A DNA stretch of 63,154 nt from Rhizobiales bacterium 63-22 (GCA_001898995.1 MKVZ01000004.1:307415-370568), one strand, 5' to 3'; shown: positions 26,648 through 37,659, counted from the stretch's first letter. Program-made: numbers and translations. The notes: a model not told the origin generated them from the sequence alone.

Positions 26648-28372
26648 ATGACGAACAGGGCGAACAACACGACAGAACAGCCCCCATCCGCGCAGGAGGC
26701 TGCGACGCCACAGCGGCGCTGGCTCACCTCCTATCCGCCCGGTGTGCCCCACGAAATCGATCTCCACAAGACCGCGTCCATCGGCGACATGATCCTGTCA
26801 GCCTGCCGAAGCTTTCCCCGCAATCCGGCCTTCACCTCCATGGGCAAGGATCTGACCTATCACGAGCTTGACGAGAATTCGCGCGCGCTGGCGGCGTTTT
26901 TGCAGTCGCGCGGACTGGTCAAGGGCGATCGCGTCGCCATCATGATGCCCAACATCCTGCAATATCCGATCGCCTTTACCGCCGTGCTGCGCGCCGGCAT
27001 GGTGGTCGTCAACGTCAACCCGCTCTATACGCCGCGCGAACTGGAGCACCAGTTGAAAGATGCCAGGGCGAAAGCTCTGATCGTGCTGGAAAACTTCGCC
27101 GCGACGGTCGAGAAGGCCCTGCCCGCGCTCGACCTGCCGAACATTATCGTCGCCTCCATGGGCGACATGCTGGGCTTCAAGGGCCACCTGGTCAACTTCG
27201 TAGTGCGCCGGGTCAGGAAGATGGTTCCGGCGTGGAAGATTCCCGGCCATGTCCGCTTCCGCGATGCCCTCGCCAAGGGCCGCACCACCGTCTTCGATCC
27301 GCTGCCCGTGACGACCGCCGATCTCGCCTTCCTGCAATATACCGGCGGCACGACCGGCGTTTCCAAGGGCGCGATGCTGACCCACCGCAACATCCTCGCC
27401 AATGTCGAGCAGATGCGGCTCTGGATCGACGTGGCCTTCCGCAACAAGGGCAGGCCGAAGGAACTGAACTTCGTCTGCGCCCTGCCGCTCTACCATATCT
27501 TCGCGCTGACCGTGAACGCCATGATGGGCATGAAGCTCGGCGCGCGCAACATCCTGATCCCCAATCCGCGCGACATTCCGGGCTTCGTGAAGGAACTGAA
27601 GAAATATCCGTTCCATATCTTTCCGGGGCTCAACACGCTGTTCACCGCGCTGATGAACAATCCGGATTTCCAGACGCTCGACTTCAAGCCGCTGATCCTG
27701 ACGCTCGGCGGGGGCATGGCGGTGCAGCGTCCGGTGGCCGAGCGCTGGCAGGCCATGACCGGCGGCCTGATCACCGAGGGTTACGGGCTTTCCGAGACCT
27801 CGCCCGTCGCCTGCGCCAACACGCTGGACGCGACCGAGTTCAGCGGCACCATCGGCCTGCCCATGCCTTCCACCGACATCGCGATCCGCGACGATGACGG
27901 GCACGACCTGCCGCTCGGTGAAGTGGGCGAAATCTGCGTCCGCGGGCCGCAGGTCATGAAAGGCTACTGGAACCGTCCCGACGAGACCGCGCGGGCGCTT
28001 ATGGCCGACGGTTTCTTCCGCACCGGCGACATGGGCTTCATGGACGAGCGCGGCTATACCAAGATCGTCGACCGCAAGAAGGATATGATCCTCGTCTCGG
28101 GCTTCAACGTCTATCCGAACGAGGTGGAGGAAGTGGCCGCCGAGCATCCCGGCGTTCTCGAATCGGCGGCGGTCGGCATTCCCAACGAGCACTCCGGCGA
28201 AGTGGTGAAGCTGTTCGTCGTGCGGCGCGACCCGGCACTGACAGTCGACGAACTCAAGGCCTTCTGCGCCGAGCGCCTGACCAATTACAAGCGCCCGCGC
28301 GAGATCGAATTCCGCGACACGCTGCCGAAAAGCAATGTCGGCAAGATCTTGCGGCGCGAATTGCGGGACTGA
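26648..28372 (+). CDS. fadD: Long-chain fatty acid-CoA ligase
   Basis: AMP-forming acyl-CoA synthetase that activates fatty acids for beta-oxidation or lipid synthesis. It has 574 residues. The AMP-binding P-loop is LQYTGGTTGVSKGAMLTH, followed by YGLSETSP, the FFRTGDMGFMDERGYTKIVDRKKDMI linker hinge, and the C-terminal lysine in KSNVGKILRRELRD. The start MTNRANN follows GGGGAGAAGG. It lies downstream of bepR with about 160 bp between and ends 4 bp before the convergent GST. Confidence 0.93.
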   Translation: MTNRANNTTEQPPSAQEAATPQRRWLTSYPPGVPHEIDLHKTASIGDMILSACRSFPRNPAFTSMGKDLTYHELDENSRALAAFLQSRGLVKGDRVAIMMPNILQYPIAFTAVLRAGMVVVNVNPLYTPRELEHQLKDARAKALIVLENFAATVEKALPALDLPNIIVASMGDMLGFKGHLVNFVVRRVRKMVPAWKIPGHVRFRDALAKGRTTVFDPLPVTTADLAFLQYTGGTTGVSKGAMLTHRNILANVEQMRLWIDVAFRNKGRPKELNFVCALPLYHIFALTVNAMMGMKLGARNILIPNPRDIPGFVKELKKYPFHIFPGLNTLFTALMNNPDFQTLDFKPLILTLGGGMAVQRPVAERWQAMTGGLITEGYGLSETSPVACANTLDATEFSGTIGLPMPSTDIAIRDDDGHDLPLGEVGEICVRGPQVMKGYWNRPDETARALMADGFFRTGDMGFMDERGYTKIVDRKKDMILVSGFNVYPNEVEEVAAEHPGVLESAAVGIPNEHSGEVVKLFVVRRDPALTVDELKAFCAERLTNYKRPREIEFRDTLPKSNVGKILRRELRD

Positions 28373-28376
28373 ACAC

Positions 28377-29009
28377 CTAGTCCTTCGGCTTCGGCGGCGA
28401 CAGCGGCTGCACGATCTCCTGAAACGGCGGCAGCGCCTCGCAGCGCGCCGACAATGCGGCGAGCGTCGGATAGCGCGGCGCGTCGAACAGCGCCGCCGCC
28501 TCGGTGATGAAGCGCAGCGCGCAGGCCGTGGCGATGTCGGCGTGGCCGATATCGTCACCCGACCAGAACGGCGTTCCGCGCGCGGCAAATTCCGCCTCCA
28601 GCACGTCGAGCACGCGGCCCACCTGCGCGCGGCAACGCTCCACCCAGATTTTAGATTCCTCCGGCCGCAGCACTTTTTCATAGACGAGGCTCACACCCTT
28701 GTCGGCCATGCCGGTGGCGAGCGCGCAGATTTTCAGCGCCTTGCGCCGCTCCGGGCCGGAACGGGCGACCAGCGCCTTTTCCGCGCCGGCGACTTCGTCC
28801 AGATAGTCGAGGATGGCGGCGCTTTCGATCAGCGAATCGCCATCGTCCAGCACCAGCGTCGGCACGCGGCTCAACGGATTGAACGGCGCGATCTTGTCCG
28901 TGTCGCTGAACACCGACCAAGGGCGATGCTCGAAGGGCAGCCCGTAAAGGCGCATGGCGATGGCGACGCGCCGCACGAAGGGAGAGTCATATTGGCCGAT
29001 CAGAATCAT
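28377..29009 (-). CDS. Glutathione S-transferase family protein
   Basis: A 210-residue two-domain GST. The N-terminal thioredoxin fold shows MILIGQYDSPFVRRVAIAMRLYGLPFEH and the glutathione-contact loop NPLSRVPTLVLDDGDSLIESAAILDYLDE. The C-terminal all-alpha domain has GHADIATACALRF. A Ser in place of the Tyr/Cys catalytic residue (YDSPFVRR) suggests a class close to beta/zeta or stringent-starvation-like members. Substrate unknown. Probably monocistronic. Confidence 0.85.
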   Translation of the reverse strand: MILIGQYDSPFVRRVAIAMRLYGLPFEHRPWSVFSDTDKIAPFNPLSRVPTLVLDDGDSLIESAAILDYLDEVAGAEKALVARSGPERRKALKICALATGMADKGVSLVYEKVLRPEESKIWVERCRAQVGRVLDVLEAEFAARGTPFWSGDDIGHADIATACALRFITEAAALFDAPRYPTLAALSARCEALPPFQEIVQPLSPPKPKD

Positions 29010-29122
29010 CGAAAGCTCCGAAGCATCTTGGAAGGACGCGCGATGCTACAGCGCTCAATGCCCCGCCGCAAAGGCATGGCGATTGAATTGTTCTGATGGC
29101 ACTTGTTCAGAAAATTAAAGTT

Positions 29123-29848
29123 TCACTGCCGCAACAATCGCGGCAATCCTGCAATGGAATCGAGCACGATATCGGCGCGGGGCTCCAGCGCCTCGCGCGG
29201 GCTGTTGCCGGAGAGCACGCCGACCGCCAGTCCCGCACCCGCCGCATGCGCCGTTTCGAGATCGTGCAGATTGTCACCGACCATGGCGATCTCGGACGGC
29301 GCAAGGCCGAGCTTCTTCGCGAAATAAAACAGCGGATCAGGGTGCGGCTTGGGACGCGCCGCCGTGTCGTAGCCGATCACCACGTCGAACAGGGGATCGA
29401 CGCCCAGCGCCTTGGCGGCGGCGTGCGCGCCGGCCTCGGAATCGTTGGTGGCGATGCCCAGTCGATAGCCCATGGCGCGCAGGGCTTCGAGCGCTTCGCG
29501 CAGACCCTCGATGGCGACCGCCGAACGCGCGCCCTCCTCGGTGGCGAAGCGGTCATATTCGCCGATCAGGGCGCGGAGAGCCGCCGGCTCCAGTTCAGGA
29601 TGCCACAGCGACACGATATCCTCCACCGTGCCGGCGGCGATCACCGAATTGGCGCGGAACCGCTTCGCCGTCCAGTCGTAACCGCCGGCGTCGAGCAGCG
29701 CGCGGGCGCGGGCCTCGTCGCCCGCCGCCGAACGCTGCGCCAAAGTCCAGGACACCGAGAACCATGTGCGGTCGAAGTCGATCAGCGTGCCGTCCTTGTC
29801 GAACAGGACGGCACGGATGGCTTTCAGACGCTGAGGGTCCAATGTCAT
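29123..29848 (-). CDS. HAD family hydrolase (phosphoglycolate-phosphatase-like)
   Basis: A 241-residue haloacid-dehalogenase phosphatase. Motif I is VLFDKDGTLIDFD, motif II LGIATNDSEAG, motif III lysine in KPHPDPLFYFAKKLG, and motif IV AMVGDNLHDLETAHAAGA, with an alpha-helical C1 cap between I and II. Substrate is not determinable. Its ATG overlaps the stop of the upstream aspartoacylase-like gene by 4 bp, so the two are co-translated. Confidence 0.88.
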   Translation of the reverse strand: MTLDPQRLKAIRAVLFDKDGTLIDFDRTWFSVSWTLAQRSAAGDEARARALLDAGGYDWTAKRFRANSVIAAGTVEDIVSLWHPELEPAALRALIGEYDRFATEEGARSAVAIEGLREALEALRAMGYRLGIATNDSEAGAHAAAKALGVDPLFDVVIGYDTAARPKPHPDPLFYFAKKLGLAPSEIAMVGDNLHDLETAHAAGAGLAVGVLSGNSPREALEPRADIVLDSIAGLPRLLRQ

Positions 29849-30906
29849 GCTTCCAGCGCGCCGGCGCGTTTCTCCTCCGCCGACGGCTTCGCGCCCAGAA
29901 GCTTCATCACGTCGTCGCCGCGGCGGATGTAGCGCGCCGAGCGGCGCGTCAGGATGCGGCCGGCCTGCGGCGCGGTCAGCACGATATCGCCTTCCGGCTC
30001 GCCCGGCGTGGTGACGATGGTGGCGAGCTTCGCGCCCGCTTCCACGACATCGCCCGGCGCGGCGTGGTAGAGCAGCATGCCGCCCTGCGGCGCGCGCAGC
30101 ATCTCCACATGCGACAGCGGCGTCACGAGGCCTTTGTATTCGGGATCGAGTTTCACGTTCTCGTCGCGGATCACGCCGCGATGGACGAGGAATTTGTAAA
30201 GCCCCTCGGCGTCACTCCTGCCCATGTCGGCATAGACGTCGCTCAGGCCCCGGAACTCAACCGTGGTGACGGCGCGGCGCGTCATGTCGCGCTTTTCCAC
30301 CGGCAGCTTCAGCACCGGATGCGCGCAGGCTTCCTCGAAGGCGGCATCGGCGGTGGTGTCCCAGGCGAGGATCGCCGTGGAACCGAGCGCGACGGCCAGA
30401 TCCTTCATGCCGTCCACGAATTCCTCGGCGATATAGAGATAGTTCTCGCTCTCGTCGTCGCAGTGGAGATCGAGCACGATGTCATGCGGCAGAGCGAGTT
30501 TCAGAAGCGCGGCCTTGAGGCGATTCGCCAGCGAAACGGGTGCATCCGGTCCCGGCAGCGCGGACGTGTCGAAATCCGGCAGCAGCGGAAAGGCGCGGTT
30601 GAAATTGACCAGCGAAAAGGCCTCGAAACGGCCCAGATGCTGGTGCGCCTGCCACTGGCCGGAGCCGATGGGATTGGCCTGCGGCACTACGGTGACGTCG
30701 CCGATAACGCGGCCTTCCGCCGCCGCCTTCTTCAGCATCGGAACGAGAAAATGCAGGGCGGCCTGCCCCGGCAGTTCCGCGCCGTGCAGCGAGGATTGCA
30801 GATAGGCCTTCGGCGCGCCCGCATCCTTGCCCGCAAAGCGCAGCACGCGCAGTTCGATGGCCGTGCCCGGCACGTCGCCGGCGAATTTTATCGTTTCCGT
30901 CTTCAT
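29845..30906 (-). CDS. Succinylglutamate desuccinylase/aspartoacylase family hydrolase
   Basis: A 353-residue zinc carboxypeptidase-like amidohydrolase (M14 clan, AstE/ASPA). Zinc and substrate motifs are SSLHGAELPGQAALH (HxxE), PQANPIGSG, FNRAFP, and LDLHCDDESENYLY with the second histidine. The C-terminal beta region reads GGMLLYHAAPGDVVEAGAKLATIV, a biotinyl-like fold typical of the family. Substrate is unknown; deacylation of an N-acyl amino acid or a thioester is plausible. Follows pgi and its terminator. Confidence 0.85.
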   Translation of the reverse strand: MKTETIKFAGDVPGTAIELRVLRFAGKDAGAPKAYLQSSLHGAELPGQAALHFLVPMLKKAAAEGRVIGDVTVVPQANPIGSGQWQAHQHLGRFEAFSLVNFNRAFPLLPDFDTSALPGPDAPVSLANRLKAALLKLALPHDIVLDLHCDDESENYLYIAEEFVDGMKDLAVALGSTAILAWDTTADAAFEEACAHPVLKLPVEKRDMTRRAVTTVEFRGLSDVYADMGRSDAEGLYKFLVHRGVIRDENVKLDPEYKGLVTPLSHVEMLRAPQGGMLLYHAAPGDVVEAGAKLATIVTTPGEPEGDIVLTAPQAGRILTRRSARYIRRGDDVMKLLGAKPSAEEKRAGALEA

Positions 30907-30920
30907 GATTTATCCCGCTT

Positions 30921-30954
30921 TATAAAACGAAGCCGGGCGCAGGACCCGGCTTCG
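30921..30954 (-). terminator. Rho-independent terminator after pgi
   Basis: A perfect 10-bp stem, CGAAGCCGGG / CCCGGCTTCG, with a 7-nt loop, followed on the minus strand by TTTTATA. It separates pgi from the downstream hydrolase gene. Confidence 0.88.
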
Positions 30955-30976
30955 TGGATTTCGATCAGGAATACTA

Positions 30977-32626
<1,650 letters not shown>

Positions 32627-32775
32627 GGTATCACTCCCGAATCAAATCGATTTAATTTCGGACATTATGGGTTTCATCACGGAACTGCGGCAAATAAATT
32701 ATCGCATTTTCCATTTGGGCCGAGTCTCATATACACCATATCGATCAAATCGGGTTGATCCTTCTGGAGCGACGC

Positions 32776-33228
32776 ATGGACCTTACCGGAGAAGAGCGGA
32801 TCGCGGCACCACGTCAGGCCGTCTGGGATGCGCTCAACGACATGGGAACGCTGCAAGCCAGCATTCCGGGCTGCGAGCATCTGGAGCGCATCTCGGAGAC
32901 CGAAATCCGCGCCGCGCTGAAGGTTAGCCTCGGTATCGTGAAGGTGCGCTTCCACGGGCTGCTGGAGCTTTCCAACATGCGCGCGCCGGAATCCTATACC
33001 ATTTCCGGCCATGGCGAGGGCTCCATCGCCGGTTTCGCGCACGGCGTCACCGATGTGCGGCTCGACGAGGACGGAGCGGACACCATCCTGTCCTACGCGA
33101 TTCGCGGCGATGCCGGCGGCAAGCTGGCACAACTCGGCACGAAACTTCTGGGCTCGGCGGCGCGCAGGATCGCCGATCGCTTCTTCGCCAATATCGCCGC
33201 AGCCGCTTCGAGGGCTGCGGCGGAGTAA
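32776..33228 (+). CDS. CoxG family SRPBCC protein (CO dehydrogenase subunit G-like)
   Basis: A 150-residue START/SRPBCC-fold protein of the CoxG family, with MDLTGEERIAAPRQAVWDALNDMGTLQASIPGCEHLERIS and YTISGHGEGSIAGFAHG. CoxG members assist maturation or membrane anchoring of molybdenum hydroxylases, but no xanthine/CO dehydrogenase genes lie nearby, so a separate role is possible. The start is the ATG after GAGCGACGC; an upstream frame lacks support. Divergent from pgi. Confidence 0.82.
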   Translation: MDLTGEERIAAPRQAVWDALNDMGTLQASIPGCEHLERISETEIRAALKVSLGIVKVRFHGLLELSNMRAPESYTISGHGEGSIAGFAHGVTDVRLDEDGADTILSYAIRGDAGGKLAQLGTKLLGSAARRIADRFFANIAAAASRAAAE

Positions 33229-33319
33229 GCCGGAAACGGAATGCCCCGGGGCGTCAGCAGGCAGGCATTGGCCTGATCCTCCACAGTCCGCCGCTTTTCC
33301 CGGCAATCTGTCAGGCGTT

Positions 33320-34261
33320 TCAGGGCCTGTGCGAGATTTCCATCTCGCCGGCTCCGCCGAAATCTTCGCGGTGGGCCCACACCCAGGTCTTCACGGTGGA
33401 AGGCATGAAGCCTTCAAGTCCGGCCTGCGGCCTGAAGGGAACCGCCAGAATCGCGTCCGCGTCGTCCGAATGCGCAGCGAAATAACGGAACTTCGAGGCG
33501 ACGCGCCGCCCGACGCCGATGCCCATCGCGGCATCGACTCCGCGCTCGAACTCATCGGGCGACTGGGCGCGATACACCACCGGACGACCGAGGCCAGCGC
33601 TCACGCGGACAGCAAGCTCGTCACCCGTCAGGCTTTCCGGCCCCGCAATCCGATGGTCGCCGCCCATCGCGCCACGCTCCAACAGCATCAGCGCAGCCTC
33701 GGCGCAATCGTCGGTCGACGTCCAGGCGATGCGCTGCGCGGCTGAAATCGGCGGCGCGAACACCCCCTGCTCCATAATCTCCATGCGGGCCGACGGTTTC
33801 AGCAGATTGTCGAGGTACATGGTCGGCCGCACGATTGCGAAAGGCACGCCGGAGCGCCGCGCGGCGTCCTCGATCATTTGATTGGCTACGAAACTCGGCT
33901 CATCGCAAGGCGCCGGCCGGCTGGCGCTGGCAAGTTTGAGAATGAACGACCGCACACCGGCCGCGGTGAACGAGGCCAGCGCGTTTTCCGCCTGTGCCCG
34001 CATGGTGTCGGCCGGGCCAATCGGAATATGGAGCACGGCATGGTCGATGCCGGCGCTTGCCGCGCGCAGCGACGCCGCATCATGCAGATCGCCTTCGGCC
34101 AGTTCGATTCCGGGGAGGTCGATTTCCGGCTTGCGGTTGCGATCGCGGACCAGCGCGCGGACCTTCAGGCCGCGTGAGAGTGCGGCGCGCACAACGGCAC
34201 CACCCTGAACGCCAGCGGCAAGAAAAATCAGGATGGGTTTCGATCGATCGATGACAGACAT
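33320..34261 (-). CDS. NmrA/NAD(P)-binding Rossmann-fold protein
   Basis: A 313-residue atypical short-chain dehydrogenase of the NmrA family. The nucleotide loop ILIFLAAGVQGGAVVRAAL departs slightly from GxxGxxG. Strand-turn residues LVRDRNR suggest NADP recognition. ELAEGDLHDAASL, FVANQMIEDAARRSGVPFAIVRPTMYLDNL, and the TSTDDCAEAALMLLE stretch match. May act as a redox sensor or quinone/nitrosamine reductase. Start MSVIDRSK follows AAAAGGAGC. Divergent from the ArsR gene. Confidence 0.82.
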   Translation of the reverse strand: MSVIDRSKPILIFLAAGVQGGAVVRAALSRGLKVRALVRDRNRKPEIDLPGIELAEGDLHDAASLRAASAGIDHAVLHIPIGPADTMRAQAENALASFTAAGVRSFILKLASASRPAPCDEPSFVANQMIEDAARRSGVPFAIVRPTMYLDNLLKPSARMEIMEQGVFAPPISAAQRIAWTSTDDCAEAALMLLERGAMGGDHRIAGPESLTGDELAVRVSAGLGRPVVYRAQSPDEFERGVDAAMGIGVGRRVASKFRYFAAHSDDADAILAVPFRPQAGLEGFMPSTVKTWVWAHREDFGGAGEMEISHRP

Positions 34262-34561
34262 GGAATGCTCCTTCAAAAAGGCCTTTCGGAGCATCGTCGT
34301 CAACGGCAGCCGAACAGGCCCGAAAAGCGCATATCAGCGCCGGGACTGTCGGGGATCGTGCCGCATGGGCGCGACCAGAGCTTTCCCGATTAGAGGAAAG
34401 GGCTTGGGCCTACCCACACCAAGCCAGCCATTTCGACATTTGCAATTATGGCATAAGCCAAAGAGCCGTCAACATGCCGATCCCGGTCGCTCCGCCATAG
34501 CAAGTCCCTCACCGGTCAGGAATTGGGCGACGGGCAACGTCACCCGAAATGCGTCACCCCA

Positions 34562-34627
34562 TAAAGATAGCCATATGGCTTCCTTTCTTGACAAAGGATG
34601 CCGACCCCGTTAAAGATAGCCATATGG
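34562..34627 (+). promoter_or_regulatory. Direct repeats and promoter of the ArsR-SRPBCC operon
   Basis: TAAAGATAGCCATATGG occurs twice, at 34,562-34,578 and 34,611-34,627; the first continues into the perfect palindrome AGCCATATGGCT (34,569-34,580). Between them is TTGACA (34,588-34,593), and the second copy begins with TAAAGA (34,611-34,616) after a 17-bp spacer. The second repeat ends over the ArsR start codon, so repressor binding should cover the promoter. Predicted transcription start is at or next to the ATG, suggesting a leaderless message. Confidence 0.65.
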
Positions 34628-34950
34628 ATACCTATGAAGCCGACCTTCCCAAAATTTTCGGGGCCTTGTCTGACCCCACACGGCTCGCAGTGGTCGAAAG
34701 GCTGCTGGACGGGCCTGCTTCGGTGACCGATCTCTCCCGACCGTTCGATATGGCCGGCCCCTCCTTCCTGAAACACCTCCGCGTCCTCGAAGATGCAGGC
34801 CTTGTCGCATCGAGGAAGGCGGGACGGGTCAGAACGGTCAGTCTGCTGCCGGACTCGCTGGTGTGGATCGAGAATTGGGTCGGCCGCCACCGCGCCCGGC
34901 TTGAGGAACGTTTCGACCGGCTTGGCAAATTTCTCGATCAGGAGCAGTAA
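34624..34950 (+). CDS. ArsR family transcriptional regulator
   Basis: A 108-residue winged-helix repressor: FGALSDPTRLAVVERLLDGPASVTDLSRPFDMAGPSFLKHLRVLEDAGLV. The metal-type ELCVCD box is absent, which suggests a non-metal (SdpR-like) member often paired with SRPBCC proteins. The ATG follows no ribosome site; see the promoter entry. The SRPBCC gene starts one base after its stop, in an operon. Confidence 0.88.
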   Translation: MDTYEADLPKIFGALSDPTRLAVVERLLDGPASVTDLSRPFDMAGPSFLKHLRVLEDAGLVASRKAGRVRTVSLLPDSLVWIENWVGRHRARLEERFDRLGKFLDQEQ

Positions 34951-34951
34951 A

Positions 34952-35407
34952 GTGACAAAAGCTGAACAGGAACACAGATCAATCACGATCGAGCGCGTTC
35001 TTCCGAATTGTCTGGATCATGTGTGGGCGGCATGGGCGATTCCCGAAAAGAAGAAGGCATGGTTCGGCAAGGGAATAACGGAAATCGACTTCCGCGAAGG
35101 CGGAGCTGAGCGCAGCAGCTTTGTCACGGACATGGGCACGCATACCAACGAGACGCGCTACTTCGAGATCAAGGAGCGCAGGAGGATCGTGTTCGCCTAT
35201 TCGATGGCAGTCGATGGGCGCATTCATACGGTGTCGCTGGCGACCGTGCTGTTCTCCGAGCATGGAGGCGGAACGAAGCTGACCTATGTGGAGCAAATGT
35301 GCATCATCCCACCCAGCGACGGGGCTGAAGGGCGCGAACACGGCTGGGGCGCACTGCTGGATGGCCTCGCGAATTATCTGGCCAACGATATTCAGGCCAA
35401 GGCATAG
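34952..35407 (+). CDS. SRPBCC (AHSA1-like) domain protein
   Basis: A 151-residue AHSA1/START-fold protein: ITIERVLPNCLDHVWAAWAIPEKKKAWFG, DFREGGAERSSF, and the LTYVEQMCI beta strand near the C-terminus. Such proteins bind small hydrophobic ligands and are usually paired with ArsR repressors; biochemical roles vary. GTG start preceded by AGGAG, which overlaps the end of arsR, giving translational coupling. Confidence 0.85.
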   Translation: MTKAEQEHRSITIERVLPNCLDHVWAAWAIPEKKKAWFGKGITEIDFREGGAERSSFVTDMGTHTNETRYFEIKERRRIVFAYSMAVDGRIHTVSLATVLFSEHGGGTKLTYVEQMCIIPPSDGAEGREHGWGALLDGLANYLANDIQAKA

Positions 35408-35444
35408 CGAAACTCCCGAAACCCGCGGCACAAGGTCCGTGGCG

Positions 35445-36089
35445 TCAACGCGGATATGCGAGAGGCAGCACGCCAATCGGGCGTTCGCGGCTCTCCAGAC
35501 GGAATGCCCTGCTCATAAGGTCGTCATGGAACCCGCCCACGAAAACCGTAGCCAGAGAGAGTGCTGCGGCGGCCAGAGCGACATTTTGCGCGGCATGCCC
35601 TGCTTCCAGCCAGACATAGCGATCAGCCCTGCCCTTCGGGGGCTGGTCGGCATAGGGAATGGTCGTGCGTTCGAATTCAGCGGCGATCAGCAATACCGCC
35701 GAAGCCTGCCCCAGCCAGGGAGCATCGAAGGCCGCATCTGCAATCTCCGACAGAGGTGCGGAATTTTCCTCGATGAATTCCAGCGCATGGCCGACCGGTT
35801 CGTAAAGGTAAAAACCGGGCTTCAGGGAAGCGACGTTACGCGCCGCAACCCTGATCCGCAAAGGATACGAGCTGCCCGCAGATGGAATAAGCCTTTTGCC
35901 GCCGCCATTCACCGTGCCTTGCGCGGCATAGAGGATCGTCCCCAGACATTCGAGATCGATCGACGACCCGGTAAATTCGCGGCCCGACCGCCGCTTCAGA
36001 AGATCGATTGCGGATAAGGTTCCCGAATGGGTTGGCAATGAAATTATGTCCGGCATTTCAGGACCGTACCCAGTTTCTGTTGATCGCAC
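35445..36089 (-). CDS. SagB/ThcOx-type nitroreductase family protein
   Basis: A 214-residue FMN-dependent oxidoreductase. FMN-contact residues appear in LLKRRSGREFTGSSIDLECLGTILYAAQGTVNGGGKRLIPSAGSSYPLRI, and the C-terminus has WLEAGHAAQNVALAAAALSLATVFVGGF. The subfamily includes SagB (azoline oxidation) and general nitroreductases, but no peptide-modification genes lie near. The initiator could be the GTG at 36,089 or the ATG at 36,056 (MPDIISL). Confidence 0.8.
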   Translation of the reverse strand: MRSTETGYGPEMPDIISLPTHSGTLSAIDLLKRRSGREFTGSSIDLECLGTILYAAQGTVNGGGKRLIPSAGSSYPLRIRVAARNVASLKPGFYLYEPVGHALEFIEENSAPLSEIADAAFDAPWLGQASAVLLIAAEFERTTIPYADQPPKGRADRYVWLEAGHAAQNVALAAAALSLATVFVGGFHDDLMSRAFRLESRERPIGVLPLAYPR

Positions 36090-36137
36090 TCCGCTTCACC
36101 GCAGAGACAGCGATCCGCAATATTACACAGGGCCCTG

Positions 36138-36581
36138 TTACCGTCCACGATCCATCATGCAAGCTTTCAGACGCCGGAATGATCGTTCCTGAATGGCCTG
36201 CGACAGGAGCGCGACCGGGCGTGTCGTATCCCCGGGCGGGTTCCAGAGCAGTTCCTCGATCTCGCTCGACGCGACGGGATGCTGGTCGGGTGTCAGCGTC
36301 AGATGGAACAGTTCGGCCTCCACCGTCGCATCCGTCTCGTTGGCCGCAGGGGCAGACATCGCGCCGGCACGGCGCAGTTGGGCGCGGGTGACGACGAGGC
36401 CCAGTTCCTCCTCGATCTCACGCAGGAGACAGGTCTCGGCATCCTCGCCCGCATCGATCTTGCCGCCAGGCTGGAAGAAGATTTCGCTGCCGCGCTTGCG
36501 CACCAGAAGGAACCGGCCCGCCTCGTCACGGACTATGGCGGCGGCAATGCGAATCGTTTTCCCAATTGGCTTCATTGTCAT
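36138..36581 (-). CDS. NUDIX hydrolase
   Basis: A 147-residue NUDIX pyrophosphohydrolase. The box G-x5-E-x7-REUxEExGU is intact: GKIDAGEDAETCLLREIEEELGL. The N-terminal strand IAAAIVRDEAGRFLLVRKRG precedes it. Likely cleans or recycles a nucleoside diphosphate derivative. Overlaps the upstream TetR gene by 4 bp, so both are one unit. Confidence 0.92.
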   Translation of the reverse strand: MTMKPIGKTIRIAAAIVRDEAGRFLLVRKRGSEIFFQPGGKIDAGEDAETCLLREIEEELGLVVTRAQLRRAGAMSAPAANETDATVEAELFHLTLTPDQHPVASSEIEELLWNPPGDTTRPVALLSQAIQERSFRRLKACMMDRGR

Positions 36582-37258
36582 AATGCGCAGGCCTGTTCGC
36601 GCGGGCGCACCCCGTTCAGAATGATCGCGCTGACAGCCCGCGCCGCCTCGTCGTAGAAATCCGCCGCGTCGGCGCGCTCGCCGAGAATGGCCGACACCTG
36701 CACCGAAAAATCCGAATAATGCTGCGTCACCGCCCAGATGCTGAAGATCAGATGGTAGGGATCGACCGGAGCAAGCCGCTTGTCCGCGATCCAGCGGCGG
36801 ATGACAGCGGCCTTCTCGTCCACCTGTTTTTTAAGGCGACCTTTCAGGAAATCGGAAATGGCTGGAGCGCCATGCAATATCTCGTTGGCGAAAAGCCGCG
36901 AAGCCTCCGGCCGGGAGGCCGACATTTTCAGCTTCACCGCGATATAGCGGCGTAATTCCTCCAGCGGATCGCCGTCCGGGTCTATATGCTCGAACGGTTC
37001 CATCCACGCGGCAAGCGTGTCTTCGAGCGCGGCAACATAGATGCTCTGCTTGTTCGGAAAATAATAGAGCAGATTGGGCTTCGACATGCCTGCCCGCTCG
37101 GCGATCTGGTCGATGGTCGAGCCGCGAAAGCCATAAGCCGAAAAAATCTCCAGCGCCGCGTCCAGGATCAGCCGGCGGTTGAGGCCCTGAATGCGGGTCG
37201 CACCTTCTGTCCTGCCATTGTCGGTGGAGCCTGCGGAGCCTGCCGCGCACGTGGCCAT
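36578..37258 (-). CDS. TetR family regulator, RutR-like
   Basis: A 226-residue repressor with HTH RGSTIDQIAERAGMSKPNLLYYFPNKQSIYVAALE and a C-terminal domain of the RutR (TetR_C_13/YcdC) type, with LRRYIAVKLKMSASRPEASRLFANEILHGAP and LIFSIWAVTQHYSDF. RutR binds uracil and controls pyrimidine use in E. coli; the rut genes are not here, so the effector is open. Co-translated with the NUDIX gene. Confidence 0.82.
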   Translation of the reverse strand: MATCAAGSAGSTDNGRTEGATRIQGLNRRLILDAALEIFSAYGFRGSTIDQIAERAGMSKPNLLYYFPNKQSIYVAALEDTLAAWMEPFEHIDPDGDPLEELRRYIAVKLKMSASRPEASRLFANEILHGAPAISDFLKGRLKKQVDEKAAVIRRWIADKRLAPVDPYHLIFSIWAVTQHYSDFSVQVSAILGERADAADFYDEAARAVSAIILNGVRPREQACAL

Positions 37259-37659
37259 TCATCACCTTTCAGACCATGATACCAAAAGAGCTTTTTTGTT
37301 CGAAGCACCCTCGACACTTCGCGTCCGGACAGAAAAGGCCGGTGCGAATCATCGAACCACCGATATGCCGCACCAAGGATAATGCAGATTTCGCCGCCGA
37401 CAGTCTGGCATACCGCTCATATCGGGTGGAATTAAATTTTTGTAATGCAACGCATGACTGAAAACCGCATCTTCAGGCAATAGCGGCTGAATAAAGCCAT
37501 GTTTTAACCGAAACCTCCAAAGGCGGTTGGATTTATCGCATCCGAACCTATATAGATGACGTCATAATTACATCTGAGTCTCATGAATGGAGGCTCAAAT
37601 CTTGCCGGATGCGCGGCGGCTGCGGACAGGTTTTTCGCTGGCCGATGTGGAACCAGGTC
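37259..37659. other. Intergenic region between TetR and histidine kinase genes
   Basis: A 400-bp divergent spacer without a credible gene. The only signal I can name is a perfect palindrome, ATGACGTCAT, at 37,556-37,565, about 95 bp before the kinase start. It may serve as an operator; nothing else was found. Confidence 0.4.
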
